Notes under the pieces: model-generated | The model's database searches: none | What the model saw: the letters and a program-made list of their open reading frames with translations, nothing else | What the model was told of the DNA's origin: nothing | Program-made: the position numbers and the translations under genes | Assembly (NCBI RefSeq): GCF_014145675.1 | Contig: NZ_JACGZW010000005.1 | Location: forward strand, 186,001 to 250,000 | Length of the DNA stretch: 64,000 nucleotides | Direction: 5' to 3' | From: Amycolatopsis dendrobii | Lineage (GTDB): Bacteria > Actinomycetota > Actinomycetes > Mycobacteriales > Pseudonocardiaceae | In this document: piece by piece, positions 15,215 through 24,035 of the stretch | Numbering within the stretch: the first letter of the stretch is position 1 | Layout of the letters: every line of letters begins with the position of its first letter

Positions 15215-17008
15215 ATGACCGAGACCGTCGGCGACTACCTGCTTTCGCGGCTGCGTGACTGGGGCGTGGAACAGGTGTTCGCGTACCCCGGGGACGGGAT
15301 CAACGGTCTCGTCGCCTCCTTCGGCAAGGCGGACAACCAGCCGCGCTTCGTCCAGGCCCGGCACGAGGAGATGGCCGCCTTCTCCGCGGTCGGCTACGCG
15401 AAGTTCAGCGGGGCGGTCGGCGTGTGCATGGCGACGTCCGGGCCCGGCGCGATCCACCTGCTGAACGGGCTCTACGACGCGAAACTCGACCACGTCCCGG
15501 TCGTCGCGATCGTCGGGCAGACCGCGCGCACCGCGATGGGCGGCAGCTACCAGCAGGAGGTCGAACTCCAGGCGCTGTACCGGGATGTCGCGAACGAGTA
15601 CTGCATCGAGGTGAACGTCGCCGAGCAGCTGCCCAACGCGCTCGACCGCGCGTTCCGGGTCGCGCAGGCGTCGCGCACGCCGACCGCGCTGATCATCCCG
15701 GCGGATCTGCAGGAAGAGCCGTACGAGCCGCCGCAGCACGCGTTCAAGCAGATGCCCTCGAGCCCGCCCGGGACCGCGTGGCCGAATCCGGTGCCGCCCG
15801 AACCCGCCATCACCGAGGCGGCCGACGTGCTCAACGCCGGGGAGAAGGTCGCGATCCTCGTCGGGCAAGGCGCGCGCGGCGCGGTCGACGAGGTGCGCCA
15901 GGTCGCCGAACTCACCGGGGCCGGAGTGGCGAAAGCGTTGCTGGGCAAGGATGTTCTCGCCGACGACCTGCCGTACGTGACCGGCGCGATCGGCCTGCTC
16001 GGCACCCGGCCGAGCTACGAGATGATGCGCGACTGCGACACGCTGCTGATCGTCGGGTCCAATTTCCCGTACAGCCAGTTCCTGCCGGAGTACGGCCAGG
16101 CCCGCGCGGTGCAGATCGACATCGACGGCCGGTTCATCGGCATGCGCTACCCCACCGAGGTCAACCTCGTCGGCGACGCCGCCGCGACCCTGCGCGCGCT
16201 GCTGCCGAAGCTGAACCGGACCGAAAACCGTTCGTGGCGCGAGAAAATCGAGAAGAACGTCGCCGACTGGTGGACCACGATGGACCAGCAGGCCGAGGTC
16301 GACGCGAAACCGGTCAACCCGATGCGGATCGTGCACGAGCTGTCCAAGCAGATCCCGGGCAACGCGATGGTCACCGCCGATTCCGGCTCGTCGACCAACT
16401 GGTACGCGCGCAATCTCCGGATCCGCGAAGGCATCCGCAGCACGCTTTCCGGCACGCTCGCGACGATGGGTCCCGGCGTGCCGTATGCGATCGGCGCGAA
16501 GTTCGCGCATCCCGACCGGCCGGCGATCGCGCTGGTCGGCGACGGCGCGATGCAGATGAACGGGATGGCCGAGCTGATCACCATCGCGCGCTACCAGGGG
16601 TTGTGGACGGATCCGCGGTGCATCATCTGCGTGTTCCACAACAATGACCTCAACCAGGTCACATGGGAGCTGCGCGCGATGGGCGGCGCGCCGAAGTTCG
16701 AGGAATCGCAGTCCCTGCCGGACGTCGACTACGCCGGGTTCGCCCGGAGTGTCGGCCTCGAAGGCGTCAACGTCGACGAGCCGGGCGATCTCGCTTCGGC
16801 CTGGCGGACCGCGTTCGCCGCGGACCGGCCGACGGTGCTGGACGTCCGCTGCGACGCCGAGGTCCCGCCGATTCCGCCGCACGCGACGTTCGAGCAGATG
16901 AAATCGGTCACCGAGTCCGTGCTCAAGGGCGACCCCGAAGCGTTCCACCTGATGTTCCAGGGCGCGAAGACGAAGCTGCAGGAGTTCCTGCCCGGACGGT
17001 CGCGGTGA
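15215..17008 (+). CDS. Thiamine pyrophosphate-dependent enzyme (acetolactate synthase/pyruvate oxidase-like)
   Basis: 597 aa. The ATG follows GGGAGG. The three domains in order are: the Pyr domain with the activating Glu in RHEEMAAFSA (near residue 52); the central FAD/nucleotide-type domain; and the PP domain with GDGAMQMNGMAELIT followed by HNN (TPP/Mg site). The family is usually called thiamine pyrophosphate-requiring enzyme and resembles pyruvate oxidase/PoxB. It is the first gene of an operon with an enolase-superfamily enzyme and an FAD/FeS oxidase (4-nt overlaps). The substrate is probably a 2-oxo acid. Confidence 0.88.
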   Translation: MTETVGDYLLSRLRDWGVEQVFAYPGDGINGLVASFGKADNQPRFVQARHEEMAAFSAVGYAKFSGAVGVCMATSGPGAIHLLNGLYDAKLDHVPVVAIVGQTARTAMGGSYQQEVELQALYRDVANEYCIEVNVAEQLPNALDRAFRVAQASRTPTALIIPADLQEEPYEPPQHAFKQMPSSPPGTAWPNPVPPEPAITEAADVLNAGEKVAILVGQGARGAVDEVRQVAELTGAGVAKALLGKDVLADDLPYVTGAIGLLGTRPSYEMMRDCDTLLIVGSNFPYSQFLPEYGQARAVQIDIDGRFIGMRYPTEVNLVGDAAATLRALLPKLNRTENRSWREKIEKNVADWWTTMDQQAEVDAKPVNPMRIVHELSKQIPGNAMVTADSGSSTNWYARNLRIREGIRSTLSGTLATMGPGVPYAIGAKFAHPDRPAIALVGDGAMQMNGMAELITIARYQGLWTDPRCIICVFHNNDLNQVTWELRAMGGAPKFEESQSLPDVDYAGFARSVGLEGVNVDEPGDLASAWRTAFAADRPTVLDVRCDAEVPPIPPHATFEQMKSVTESVLKGDPEAFHLMFQGAKTKLQEFLPGRSR

Positions 17009-18117
17009 CCGTCGCCGCCCCGCACATCGAACGGATCGACGCGCGCGCCTACCGGGTGCCCACTCCGTCGCCGGAGGCCGACGGCACGCTCTCCTGGGAT
17101 TCCACCACGCTCGTCGTGGCCAGGGTGCGAGCAGGCGGCACCGACGGGCTCGGCTGGACGTACGCCGATTTCTCGTGCGTCCCGCTGATCGAAGGCAAAC
17201 TGGCCTCCGCCGTCGCGGGCAAGCCGGTGCTGGACCCGCCCGCGTGCTGGACGGAGATGCAGCACGCGATCCGGAACCTCGGCCGCGCCGGGCTTGTCTC
17301 TTGTGCACTGTCCGCTGTGGACATCGCGATCTGGGACGCGGCCGCGCGGCTGCTCGACGTTCCGCTGAGCCGCCTGCTCGGCCGGGTGCACGACGAGGTC
17401 GAGGTCTACGGCAGCGGCGGCTTCACGTCGCAGGACGACGACGAGATGGCCGCCCAGCTGGACCACTGGGTCCGCCGGCAGCGCATTCCGCGGGTGAAGA
17501 TCAAGATCGGCGAGTCGTGGGGCTCCGCGGTCGCGCGCGACATCGGCCGGGTCCGGCTGGCGCGAGAGACGATCGGGGACGACGCCGCGCTGTACGTCGA
17601 CGCGAACGGCGGCTATTCGGTCGGCCGGGCCCGCCGGATCGCGGACACGTTGCGGGAGTTCGGCGTGACCTGGTTCGAGGAGCCGGTGTCGAGCGACGAT
17701 CTGCCCGGGCTCGCGCAGCTGCGCACGCCGGACGGACCGGACATCGCCGCCGGTGAATACGGCTACGACCTGCCGTACTTCGCCCGGATGCTGCCTTCCG
17801 TGGACTGCCTCCAGGTCGACGTGACGCGGTGCGGCGGCTACACCGAATGGCGTCGTGTCGCCGCCCTCGCCGCCGCGGCGAACCGCGAGGTTTCCGCGCA
17901 CTGCGCGCCGAATCTGTCCGCGCACGCGGCCGCGGCGACGCCGAACTTCCGGCACATCGAATGGTTCGCCGACCACGACCGGATCGAACGGGAACTGTTC
18001 TACGGCGGTCTCGACCCCAGCGGCGGCCGGGTCGCCCCGTCGATGTCCACCGCCGGGCACGGGCTGCGCCTGCACGCCGACGCCGCGGCCGAGTATGCGG
18101 TCAAGGAGGGCCGATGA
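17005..18117 (+). CDS. Enolase superfamily enzyme (mandelate racemase/sugar-acid dehydratase type)
   Basis: 370 aa. The GTG start overlaps the previous stop. It has the N-terminal capping domain and C-terminal barrel with the KxK catalytic motif in RVKIKIGESW. Metal ligands are in YVDANGGY, WFEEPV and AAGEYGYD, with a His at SAHCAPNLSAH. It abstracts the alpha-proton of a carboxylate, giving racemisation or dehydration. Operon neighbours suggest a route from a sugar acid or hydroxy acid to central metabolism. The substrate cannot be named. Confidence 0.88.
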   Translation: MTVAAPHIERIDARAYRVPTPSPEADGTLSWDSTTLVVARVRAGGTDGLGWTYADFSCVPLIEGKLASAVAGKPVLDPPACWTEMQHAIRNLGRAGLVSCALSAVDIAIWDAAARLLDVPLSRLLGRVHDEVEVYGSGGFTSQDDDEMAAQLDHWVRRQRIPRVKIKIGESWGSAVARDIGRVRLARETIGDDAALYVDANGGYSVGRARRIADTLREFGVTWFEEPVSSDDLPGLAQLRTPDGPDIAAGEYGYDLPYFARMLPSVDCLQVDVTRCGGYTEWRRVAALAAAANREVSAHCAPNLSAHAAAATPNFRHIEWFADHDRIERELFYGGLDPSGGRVAPSMSTAGHGLRLHADAAAEYAVKEGR

Positions 18118-21065
18118 GCACCGCCGAACTTCCCAATCCCGTGGTTCGCGTGCCGGAACCGGCCGAAATCGACCCCGAGGCACTCGCGGCCGCCTTGCGC
18201 GAGCGGGTCGAGGGCGAGGTCCGCTTCGACGACGGCAGCCGCGCCGCCTACTCCACCGACGCGTCCAATTTCCGCCAGGTCCCCATCGGTGTCGTCGTGC
18301 CGCGCTCCCCTGACGACGGCGTCGAAGCGCTGGCCGTAGCGCGGGAATTCGGTGCGCCGGTGCTTTCGCGAGGCGGCGGGACGAGCCTCGCGGGCCAGTG
18401 CACCAACACCGCTGTGGTGCTCGACTGGTCGAAGTACTGCTCCGAGCTGGAATCTGTGGATGCCGACAACCGCACTTGCGTCGTGCAGCCGGGAATCGTG
18501 CTGGACGACCTCAACCGGCAGCTCGCGGACACCGGGCTGCGGTTCGGTCCCGAGCCCGCCACGCACATGAACTGCACTCTCGGCGGCATGATCGGCAACA
18601 ACTCCTGCGGCGCGACCGCGCAGCGCACCGGCAAGGTCGTGGACAACATCGGGCGGCTCGAAGTGCTGCTGGCGGACGGAACCCGGTTCTGGTGCGGCAA
18701 AACGAGCGACGACGAGTACGCCGAGATCGAGCACCACGGCGACCGGCGCGCCGCGATCTACCGGCAGCTGCGCCGGCTGCGCGACGAATACGCCGACGAG
18801 ATCCGCCGCCGGTTCCCGGACATCCCGCGCCGGGTGTCTGGCTACAACCTCGACTCGCTGCTGCCCGAACACGGTTTCGACGTCGCCGGACTGCTCGTCG
18901 GCAGCGAATCGACGCTGGTCACCGTCCTGCGCGCGGAACTGGAACTGGTGCCGGTGCTGCCGGAACGCGCGATGGTCGTGCTGGGCTACCCGGACATCGC
19001 GACCGCCGCCGACGCGGTGCCGGACATTCTGCCGCACGAACCGATCGCGCTCGAAGGCGTCGACCACCGGCTGCTCTACGACGAACGGTTGAAGCACCTC
19101 AACGAAAAAGCCCGCGAAGAGCTGCCGCGCGGCCGGGCTTTCCTGATGGTCCAGTTCGGTGCGCAGACTCGTGAGGAAGCCGACAAGCAAGCGCGCGGGC
19201 TGCTCGACTCCGTCGAGGGCGCCGAGGTCGCGTTCCTCGACGACCCGGCCCGCGAGGCCGAGCTTTGGCAGGTCCGGGAGGCCGGGCTCGGCGCGACCGC
19301 GCATGTTCCTGGCGAGAGAGACACCTTCGAGGGCTGGGAAGACTCCGCGGTAGCACCGGAAAAACTCGGCGGCTACCTCCGCCGGCTGGACGCGCTGTAC
19401 GCGGAATTCGGCTACGCCGACGAAACCGGGCCGAGCCTGTACGGCCACTTCGGACAGGGCTGCGTGCACACGCGGATTCCGTTCGACCTCTACACCGCGT
19501 CCGGCGTCGCGACCTACCGGCGGTTCATGGAACGGGCCGCCGACCTGGTCGCGGAGTTCGGCGGCTCGTTCTCCGGCGAGCACGGCGACGGGCAGAGCCG
19601 CGGCGAACTGCTGCCGCGCATGTTCGGCAACGACCTGGTCACCGCTTTCGGCCAGCTGAAGGCGATCTTCGACCCGGCGGACCGGATGAACCCGGGCAAG
19701 GTCGTCGCGCCGTACTCGCTCGACGAAAACCTGCGGCTCGGCGGCTCGTGGTCCCCCGCCGAGCCGCAGGACCTCCATTTCCGCTTCCCGCACGACGGCG
19801 GCTCGTTCTCCCAGGCCGCCAACCGGTGCGTCGGCGTCGGCCGGTGCCGTCAGTCCACTTCGGAAAGCGGCGACGTGATGTGCCCGTCGTACCAGGTCAC
19901 CGGCGAGGAGGAACACTCCACGCGCGGCCGGGCGCGGCTGCTGTTCGAAATGCTCAACGGACACCGCGACGGCCCGATCTCCGATGGCTGGCGCTCCACC
20001 GAGGTGCGCGACGCGCTCGACCTGTGCCTTTCCTGCAAAGGCTGCAAATCGGACTGCCCGGCCGATGTGGACATGGCCACCTACAAGGCGGAATTCCTGG
20101 CCCACCATTACGAAGGACGGCCCTGGAAACGGCCGCGGTCGGACTTCAGCATGGGCTGGCTGCCGCTGGTCGCCCGGCTGGTCGGGAAGACTCGCACGGC
20201 CCGGCTGGCGAACCTGCTGGGCAAAACCCGCCTCGCGACGCGTGCCGCCGGGGTCGAGGACCGCGAAATCCCCCGTTTCGCCCCGGAAACGCTGCCGCGC
20301 TGGTTCGCCCGGCGCCAACCCGCCGGTACCGGTGCGCGCGGCACGGTGATGTTGTGGCCGGACACCTTCACTTCTTACTTCCACCCGCACGTCGCCGAGG
20401 CGGCCGTGCGAGTGCTGGAGGACGCCGGTTGGCGGGTCACGCTGCCGGAGCCGTCTGTCTGCTGTGGACTGACCTGGATTTCCACCGGCCAGCTCGGGGT
20501 CGCGAAACGGGTTCTCGCGCGCACCGTGCGCACGCTCGCCCCGCATCTCCGGAACGGCGGATTGGTGCTCGGCCTGGAACCCAGCTGCACCGCGGTCTTC
20601 CGCTCCGACGTGGCCGAGTTGTTCCCCGGCGACCAGGACGTCCGGCGGCTGCGGGACCAGACCGTGACGCTCGCGGAGCTGCTGACCCGGCACTCCCCCG
20701 GGTACCGGCCGCCGCGGATTCCCGGACACGCGCTGGCCCAGGTGCATTGCCACCAGCACGCGGTGCTGGGCTGGGACGCGGACAAGGAACTCTTGCACGC
20801 GGCCGGGGTGGACGTCGAACGCCTCGATTCGGGCTGCTGCGGCCTCGCCGGGAACTTCGGGTTCGAGCGGGGACACCTGGAAGTCAGCAAGGCCTGTGCG
20901 GAACGGGTGCTGCTCCCCCGGGTACGCCAGGCGGACCGGCGGACGGCCGTGCTGGCTGACGGGTTCAGCTGCCGGACCCAGTTGCACGAACTGGACAGCG
21001 GCGGTCGCGAGGGCATCCATCTCGCCGAGTTGCTGGCCGCCGGACTGGACTCGCAAGACCGCTGA
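18114..21065 (+). CDS. FAD-linked oxidase / 4Fe-4S / CCG-domain fusion (D-2-hydroxyacid dehydrogenase type)
   Basis: 983 aa. The ATG overlaps the upstream stop and has AAGGAGG. The N-terminal PCMH FAD domain carries SRGGGTSLAGQ (near 84) and GNNSCGATAQRTG. The GlcD-like C-terminal oxidase domain has HxxHGDG-type GEHGDGQSRG. Ferredoxin-like cysteines follow at CVGVGRC (572) and CLSCKGCKSDC (638). Two CCG motifs complete the protein, CCGL at 783 and CCGLAGNFG at 908. The architecture matches YdiJ-type D-2-hydroxyglutarate or D-lactate dehydrogenases that pass electrons to quinone. It is last in the operon and probably oxidises a hydroxy acid. Confidence 0.9.
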   Translation: MSTAELPNPVVRVPEPAEIDPEALAAALRERVEGEVRFDDGSRAAYSTDASNFRQVPIGVVVPRSPDDGVEALAVAREFGAPVLSRGGGTSLAGQCTNTAVVLDWSKYCSELESVDADNRTCVVQPGIVLDDLNRQLADTGLRFGPEPATHMNCTLGGMIGNNSCGATAQRTGKVVDNIGRLEVLLADGTRFWCGKTSDDEYAEIEHHGDRRAAIYRQLRRLRDEYADEIRRRFPDIPRRVSGYNLDSLLPEHGFDVAGLLVGSESTLVTVLRAELELVPVLPERAMVVLGYPDIATAADAVPDILPHEPIALEGVDHRLLYDERLKHLNEKAREELPRGRAFLMVQFGAQTREEADKQARGLLDSVEGAEVAFLDDPAREAELWQVREAGLGATAHVPGERDTFEGWEDSAVAPEKLGGYLRRLDALYAEFGYADETGPSLYGHFGQGCVHTRIPFDLYTASGVATYRRFMERAADLVAEFGGSFSGEHGDGQSRGELLPRMFGNDLVTAFGQLKAIFDPADRMNPGKVVAPYSLDENLRLGGSWSPAEPQDLHFRFPHDGGSFSQAANRCVGVGRCRQSTSESGDVMCPSYQVTGEEEHSTRGRARLLFEMLNGHRDGPISDGWRSTEVRDALDLCLSCKGCKSDCPADVDMATYKAEFLAHHYEGRPWKRPRSDFSMGWLPLVARLVGKTRTARLANLLGKTRLATRAAGVEDREIPRFAPETLPRWFARRQPAGTGARGTVMLWPDTFTSYFHPHVAEAAVRVLEDAGWRVTLPEPSVCCGLTWISTGQLGVAKRVLARTVRTLAPHLRNGGLVLGLEPSCTAVFRSDVAELFPGDQDVRRLRDQTVTLAELLTRHSPGYRPPRIPGHALAQVHCHQHAVLGWDADKELLHAAGVDVERLDSGCCGLAGNFGFERGHLEVSKACAERVLLPRVRQADRRTAVLADGFSCRTQLHELDSGGREGIHLAELLAAGLDSQDR

Positions 21066-21067
21066 AC

Positions 21068-21122
21068 GTCCGTGAAAGACTCCTTGAGGGAATCTGATTC
21101 CGCCAAGGAGTCCTTCACGGAC
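21068..21122. terminator. 55-bp palindrome between convergent genes (group 1)
   Basis: Arms 21068-21093 and 21097-21122 pair at 23 of 26 positions around CTG. The core GACTCCTTGA...CAAGGAGTC is the same as at 5766. It begins 3 nt after the oxidase stop. Confidence 0.7.
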
Positions 21123-21128
21123 CGAAAT

Positions 21129-21986
21129 TCACCCGCCTGGAACCGTTTCGCCGCCCAACGCGGCCAGCACCTCGCCGCTGTAGTACGAAGACAGCCGATT
21201 CGACGCCAGGAACACATACGACGGCGCGAGATCGTCCGGATGCGCCGCCCGCTGCATCGGGGCCTGCAATCCGAACTTCTCCACCTTCTCCGGCGGGAAC
21301 GTCGACGGGATCAGGGGCGTCCACACCGGACCCGGCGCGACGCAGTTCACCCGGATTCCCCGGTCCGCCAAGGCCTGTGCCATCGCGTACGTCCACGCGT
21401 GGATCGCGCCCTTGGTAGCCGAGTAATCGATGAGGCTCTTGTTCCCCCGCAAGCCGTTCACCGAACCGGTGTTGATGATGACGTCCCCGTCGCCCAGATG
21501 CGGCAGCGCGGCCGCGGTCACGCGGAAGTAGCTGTGCAGATTCACGTCGAACGTGTGCATCCACTGCTCTTCGGTCAGGTCCTCGGGACTGTCGACCGGC
21601 CATTGCGTCGCCGCGTTGTTCACCAGGATGTCGAGTCCGTCCAGTTCGGACAGAGTGCGCTCGACGATGTCCCGGCACTGCTTCGCCTCGGCGAGATCAC
21701 CGGGCAGCAGCAAGCATTCCCGGCCCTCGGCGCGCACCCGGTCCGCGGTGTACTCGGCGTCCTCGTGCTCGTCGAGATACGAGATCGCGACGTCCGCGCC
21801 CTCTTTCGCGAAGGCGATCGCCACCGCGCGGCCGATTCCGGAATCACCGCCGGTGATCAGCGCGCGTTGTCCGGCGAGCAGGCCGCGGCCCTCGTAGTCG
21901 GTCATCGAATCGCGCGGCTGCGGGTCCATTTCCGCGGTGGTGCCCGGCGGGTCCTGCTGCTGCGGAGGTCGGATGCGGTCGGCCAC
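21129..21986 (-). CDS. SDR family oxidoreductase, general-stress-protein 39 type
   Basis: 285 aa. The GTG at 21986 is chosen for GGAGGATTCCC just upstream and because MADRIRPPQQQDPPG is the usual start of this subfamily. It shows TGGDSGIGRAVA, NNAATQWP, the catalytic Ser in NTGSVNG and YSATKGA, and the late PGPVWTPLIP. The long Pro/Gln-rich N-terminus and overall pattern match YhdF/YdaD/GSP39 proteins, which are sigma-B dependent in Bacillus. A GATT-15-GGGTAG element lies upstream. Confidence 0.9.
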   Translation of the reverse strand: MADRIRPPQQQDPPGTTAEMDPQPRDSMTDYEGRGLLAGQRALITGGDSGIGRAVAIAFAKEGADVAISYLDEHEDAEYTADRVRAEGRECLLLPGDLAEAKQCRDIVERTLSELDGLDILVNNAATQWPVDSPEDLTEEQWMHTFDVNLHSYFRVTAAALPHLGDGDVIINTGSVNGLRGNKSLIDYSATKGAIHAWTYAMAQALADRGIRVNCVAPGPVWTPLIPSTFPPEKVEKFGLQAPMQRAAHPDDLAPSYVFLASNRLSSYYSGEVLAALGGETVPGG

Positions 21987-22026
21987 GGGAATCCTCCCCG
22001 GAAAAGTCGGTTCTGTTCCTTTCCGG

Positions 22027-22051
22027 CTACCCGCTGTGCCGCCGTTCAATC
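22027..22051 (-). promoter_or_regulatory. Weak sigma-B/F-like promoter for the GSP39-type SDR
   Basis: Reading leftward: GATT (22051-22048), 15 bp, GGGTAG (22032-22027). The -35 is poor; the -10 matches. Confidence 0.35.
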
Positions 22052-22060
22052 ACGGAAGAA

Positions 22061-22095
22061 GCCGCGCAACCGTCCCCCTGCGACGGTTGCGCGGC
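22061..22095 (-). terminator. Hairpin downstream of CBS protein gene
   Basis: GCCGCGCAACCGTC (22061-22074) pairs perfectly with GACGGTTGCGCGGC (22082-22095), 14 bp with a 7-nt loop. It lies 70 nt past the CBS stop and before the SDR promoter. Confidence 0.7.
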
Positions 22096-22165
22096 CCTCG
22101 CCCCCTGGCCCGCTCTGCGGATGCGCGGCGGTTACCCCGGTCCGCGACTGGCAAACCCGGGGCGA

Positions 22166-22585
22166 TCAGTAATCGTGCGACAGCGCCTCGACCAGCACCC
22201 CGGTGTCCGGGTTCGGCATGGCGCGGGCGACGTCCGCCTGTGCGACGACGCCGACCAGGTCGTGGCCGTCGATCACCGGCAGCCGGCGCACCCGGTGCTG
22301 CGACATGGTCTGCAGGATCTCGGCGACGTCGTCGTCCGCGCCGATCGTCACCGCTTCTCCTTGCGCCAGTTCGCCCGCGTGCACCGCACGAGGGTCCTTG
22401 CCTTCGGCGATCACCTTCACCACGATGTCGCGGTCGGTCAGCATTCCCTTGAGCCGGTTGTCCTCGCCGCACACCGGCAGCGCGCCCAGCTGTTCGCGCG
22501 CCATCGTCTGCGCGGCGTCGTTCACCGTGTCCGACTCGCGCACGCACACGGCGTTCGGCGTCATCAAGTCGCGGGCAGTGGTCAT
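22166..22585 (-). CDS. CBS domain-containing protein
   Basis: 139 aa. The ATG at 22585 follows AAGGAG. Two tandem CBS motifs make one Bateman module: residues ~1-60 (MTPNAVCVRESDTVNDAA ... MLTDRDIV) and ~72-130 (VTIGADDDVAEIL ... LPVIDGHDLVGVV). Such stand-alone modules bind adenine nucleotides and are often stress-induced in actinobacteria (Hrp1-like). An earlier in-frame GTG is less likely. Confidence 0.9.
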   Translation of the reverse strand: MTTARDLMTPNAVCVRESDTVNDAAQTMAREQLGALPVCGEDNRLKGMLTDRDIVVKVIAEGKDPRAVHAGELAQGEAVTIGADDDVAEILQTMSQHRVRRLPVIDGHDLVGVVAQADVARAMPNPDTGVLVEALSHDY

Positions 22586-22645
22586 GAGATCGTCTCCTTC
22601 CTCCCGGGTCACTCCCACGTTCCCGGCCGTTACGCCTCCCGGGCA

Positions 22646-22670
22646 GTTTCTCCTCCGCCCGCCCGGGTAA
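22646..22670 (+). promoter_or_regulatory. Sigma-B/F-like promoter for the 185-aa protein gene
   Basis: GTTT (22646-22649), 15 bp, GGGTAA (22665-22670), 26 nt before the ATG at 22696. One of the best matches in the window. Confidence 0.65.
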
Positions 22671-22695
22671 CCGGAGGCTCGTGGAAGGAGCCGAC

Positions 22696-23253
22696 ATGCC
22701 AGAACCGTTCCCGTCCGACCCGGTCCGCGCGGAAGGCCCGCCGCTGGTCGCGGCAGGCCGGTCCGGCGCGCCCCGGCTGATCGTGCTCGATCCGGCCGGC
22801 GCGGCCAAACACGACGGCCTGCCCGCCACCTGGCGCCCGCTCGCCGAGGACCACGAGATCCTCTGGTACCGGATCCCGGTCGAGGGCGCGTGGCGCGAAA
22901 CCGCGGAAACCCTTGCCGCGCCGGAGCGCAGCGACCTCGTCACGAGCGGACCGCTCGCGGCCGAAGCCTTGCAGCTGGCTGCCGAGCATTCGGGGTCGCT
23001 GCGGTCCGTCCTTCTGGTCGACCCGGCCGCCGAAGGCGTGATCAGCCCCGGCGACGCCGCGGTCGCCGACGAAGCGTGGCTGGTCCAGCACGACGCCGAG
23101 ATCGCCGCGCTGCGCGAGGCCGGCGTCGAAGTCGAAGTGCTGGCGCACAGTCGCGACGACCCGGACGACCAGGTGCCGAGCCCGCTGCCACTTGGCCACG
23201 ACTGGGTCGTCGACGCGCTCCGCGAAGCACTGGCCGAGCTGGAATCACGCTGA
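22696..23253 (+). CDS. Hypothetical protein, 185 aa
   Basis: The ATG follows AAGGAG. Soluble alpha/beta sequence with alternating hydrophobic strands (RLIVLDPAG, SVLLVDPAAEGV) and a C-terminal PLGHDWVVDALREAL. This is reminiscent of the alpha/beta-hydrolase fold, but no Gly-x-Ser-x-Gly elbow is visible, so it may be a non-catalytic relative. It has its own stress-type promoter and precedes a cluster of small envelope proteins. Family not recognised. Confidence 0.65.
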   Translation: MPEPFPSDPVRAEGPPLVAAGRSGAPRLIVLDPAGAAKHDGLPATWRPLAEDHEILWYRIPVEGAWRETAETLAAPERSDLVTSGPLAAEALQLAAEHSGSLRSVLLVDPAAEGVISPGDAAVADEAWLVQHDAEIAALREAGVEVEVLAHSRDDPDDQVPSPLPLGHDWVVDALREALAELESR

Positions 23254-23256
23254 CCC

Positions 23257-23281
23257 GTTTTGCCGCCCACCTGCCGGGTAC
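23257..23281 (+). promoter_or_regulatory. Sigma-B/F-like promoter for the membrane-protein cluster
   Basis: GTTT (23257-23260), 15 bp, GGGTAC (23276-23281), 27 nt before the GTG at 23308. Confidence 0.65.
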
Positions 23282-23307
23282 GCCTGCAAGAAGGAAGGGA
23301 GGAAGCC

Positions 23308-23718
23308 GTGCTGGAGGAAATGAACCGGACGCCCGCGCACGAGAAGTCCACCGCGGATCTCGCGGCCGATCTGACCGCTTCCATCAAGCGCCTGCTCCAA
23401 GACGAATTCCGCTTGGCCATGGCCGAGTTCCAGACGAAGGGGAAACGCTTCGGCATCGGGGCCGGGCTCGTCGGGTTCGCCGGAGTGCTGGCGCTCCTCG
23501 GCGGCGCGACCCTGATCGCCGCCGCTGTGCTGGCCCTGGCGCTCGTCGTGCCCGGCTGGTTGTCCGCGCTGATCGTCGGAGGTGCGTTGCTGCTGGTCGC
23601 GGGGCTCGCGGCGCTGGTCGGCGGCAAGGAAGCGAGCCGCGCCGCGCCGGTGGTGCCGGAGGAATCCGTCGAGCGGGTCCGCGAGGACGTCGAGACGATG
23701 AAGCAGGGGCGGTCATGA
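23308..23718 (+). CDS. Phage holin family / DUF1469-like membrane protein
   Basis: 136 aa. The GTG is chosen because GGAGGAAG lies 3-8 nt upstream; the ATG at 23320 has poorer spacing. An N-terminal amphipathic helix (ASIKRLLQDEFRLAMAEF) precedes two membrane helices (~45-75 and ~80-102), then an acidic tail. This matches the actinobacterial putative actinobacteriophage holin/DUF1469 family, which is chromosomal and not lytic in context. The next gene overlaps by ATGA. It probably acts in envelope stress with the two proteins that follow. Confidence 0.8.
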   Translation: MLEEMNRTPAHEKSTADLAADLTASIKRLLQDEFRLAMAEFQTKGKRFGIGAGLVGFAGVLALLGGATLIAAAVLALALVVPGWLSALIVGGALLLVAGLAALVGGKEASRAAPVVPEESVERVREDVETMKQGRS

Positions 23719-24035
23719 CCGAACGCAAGGTTGAGCAAGCCAAGGCGGACCGGGACGTCACCCGCGAGGAACTGGCCGAGACGCTGGACGCGCTGAGCCA
23801 GAAGCTCGACGTCCGCACGCGGGCCGGAGAGAAGGTCGACGCGACCATCGACAAGGCCGCTGAACAGGTCGGGAAAACCGTCTCGGCACCGGCTGCGGAG
23901 AAGGTCCGCGCTGGTGCGCGGGCGGTCCGGAGCAACCCGCTCCCGCTGTTCGCGGCGGTCTTCGGCGGAGTTTTCGTGCTGCGCTTCCTCATCCGCCGCC
24001 GGCACGCGCACCGGAAGCAAGGTGACGCATGCTGA
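23715..24035 (+). CDS. DUF3618 domain-containing protein
   Basis: 106 aa. The ATG overlaps the previous stop. The N-terminal helix DVTREELAETLDALSQKLDV is the DUF3618 signature. One membrane segment (LPLFAAVFGGVFVLRFLI) and a basic tail follow. This family habitually follows holin/DUF1469 genes. It is membrane-anchored and of unknown biochemical role. Confidence 0.85.
   Translation: MTERKVEQAKADRDVTREELAETLDALSQKLDVRTRAGEKVDATIDKAAEQVGKTVSAPAAEKVRAGARAVRSNPLPLFAAVFGGVFVLRFLIRRRHAHRKQGDAC

Noticed and set aside
14702..17308. 868-aa leftward open frame
   Set aside because: Antisense shadow of the GH15, TPP and enolase-superfamily genes; composition is that of GC-rich antisense frames.
18000..21056. 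1018-aa leftward open frame
   Set aside because: Antisense of the FAD/FeS oxidase, which has complete motifs on the other strand.
22583..22633. Sigma-B/F-like promoter for the CBS gene
   Set aside because: GGGAGT with GTAAC 12 bp upstream is the best match; spacing and sequence are too poor to list as a feature.
23308..23718. Prophage remnant because of the holin-like protein
   Set aside because: The family is chromosomal in actinobacteria; no other phage gene, integrase or attachment site is near.
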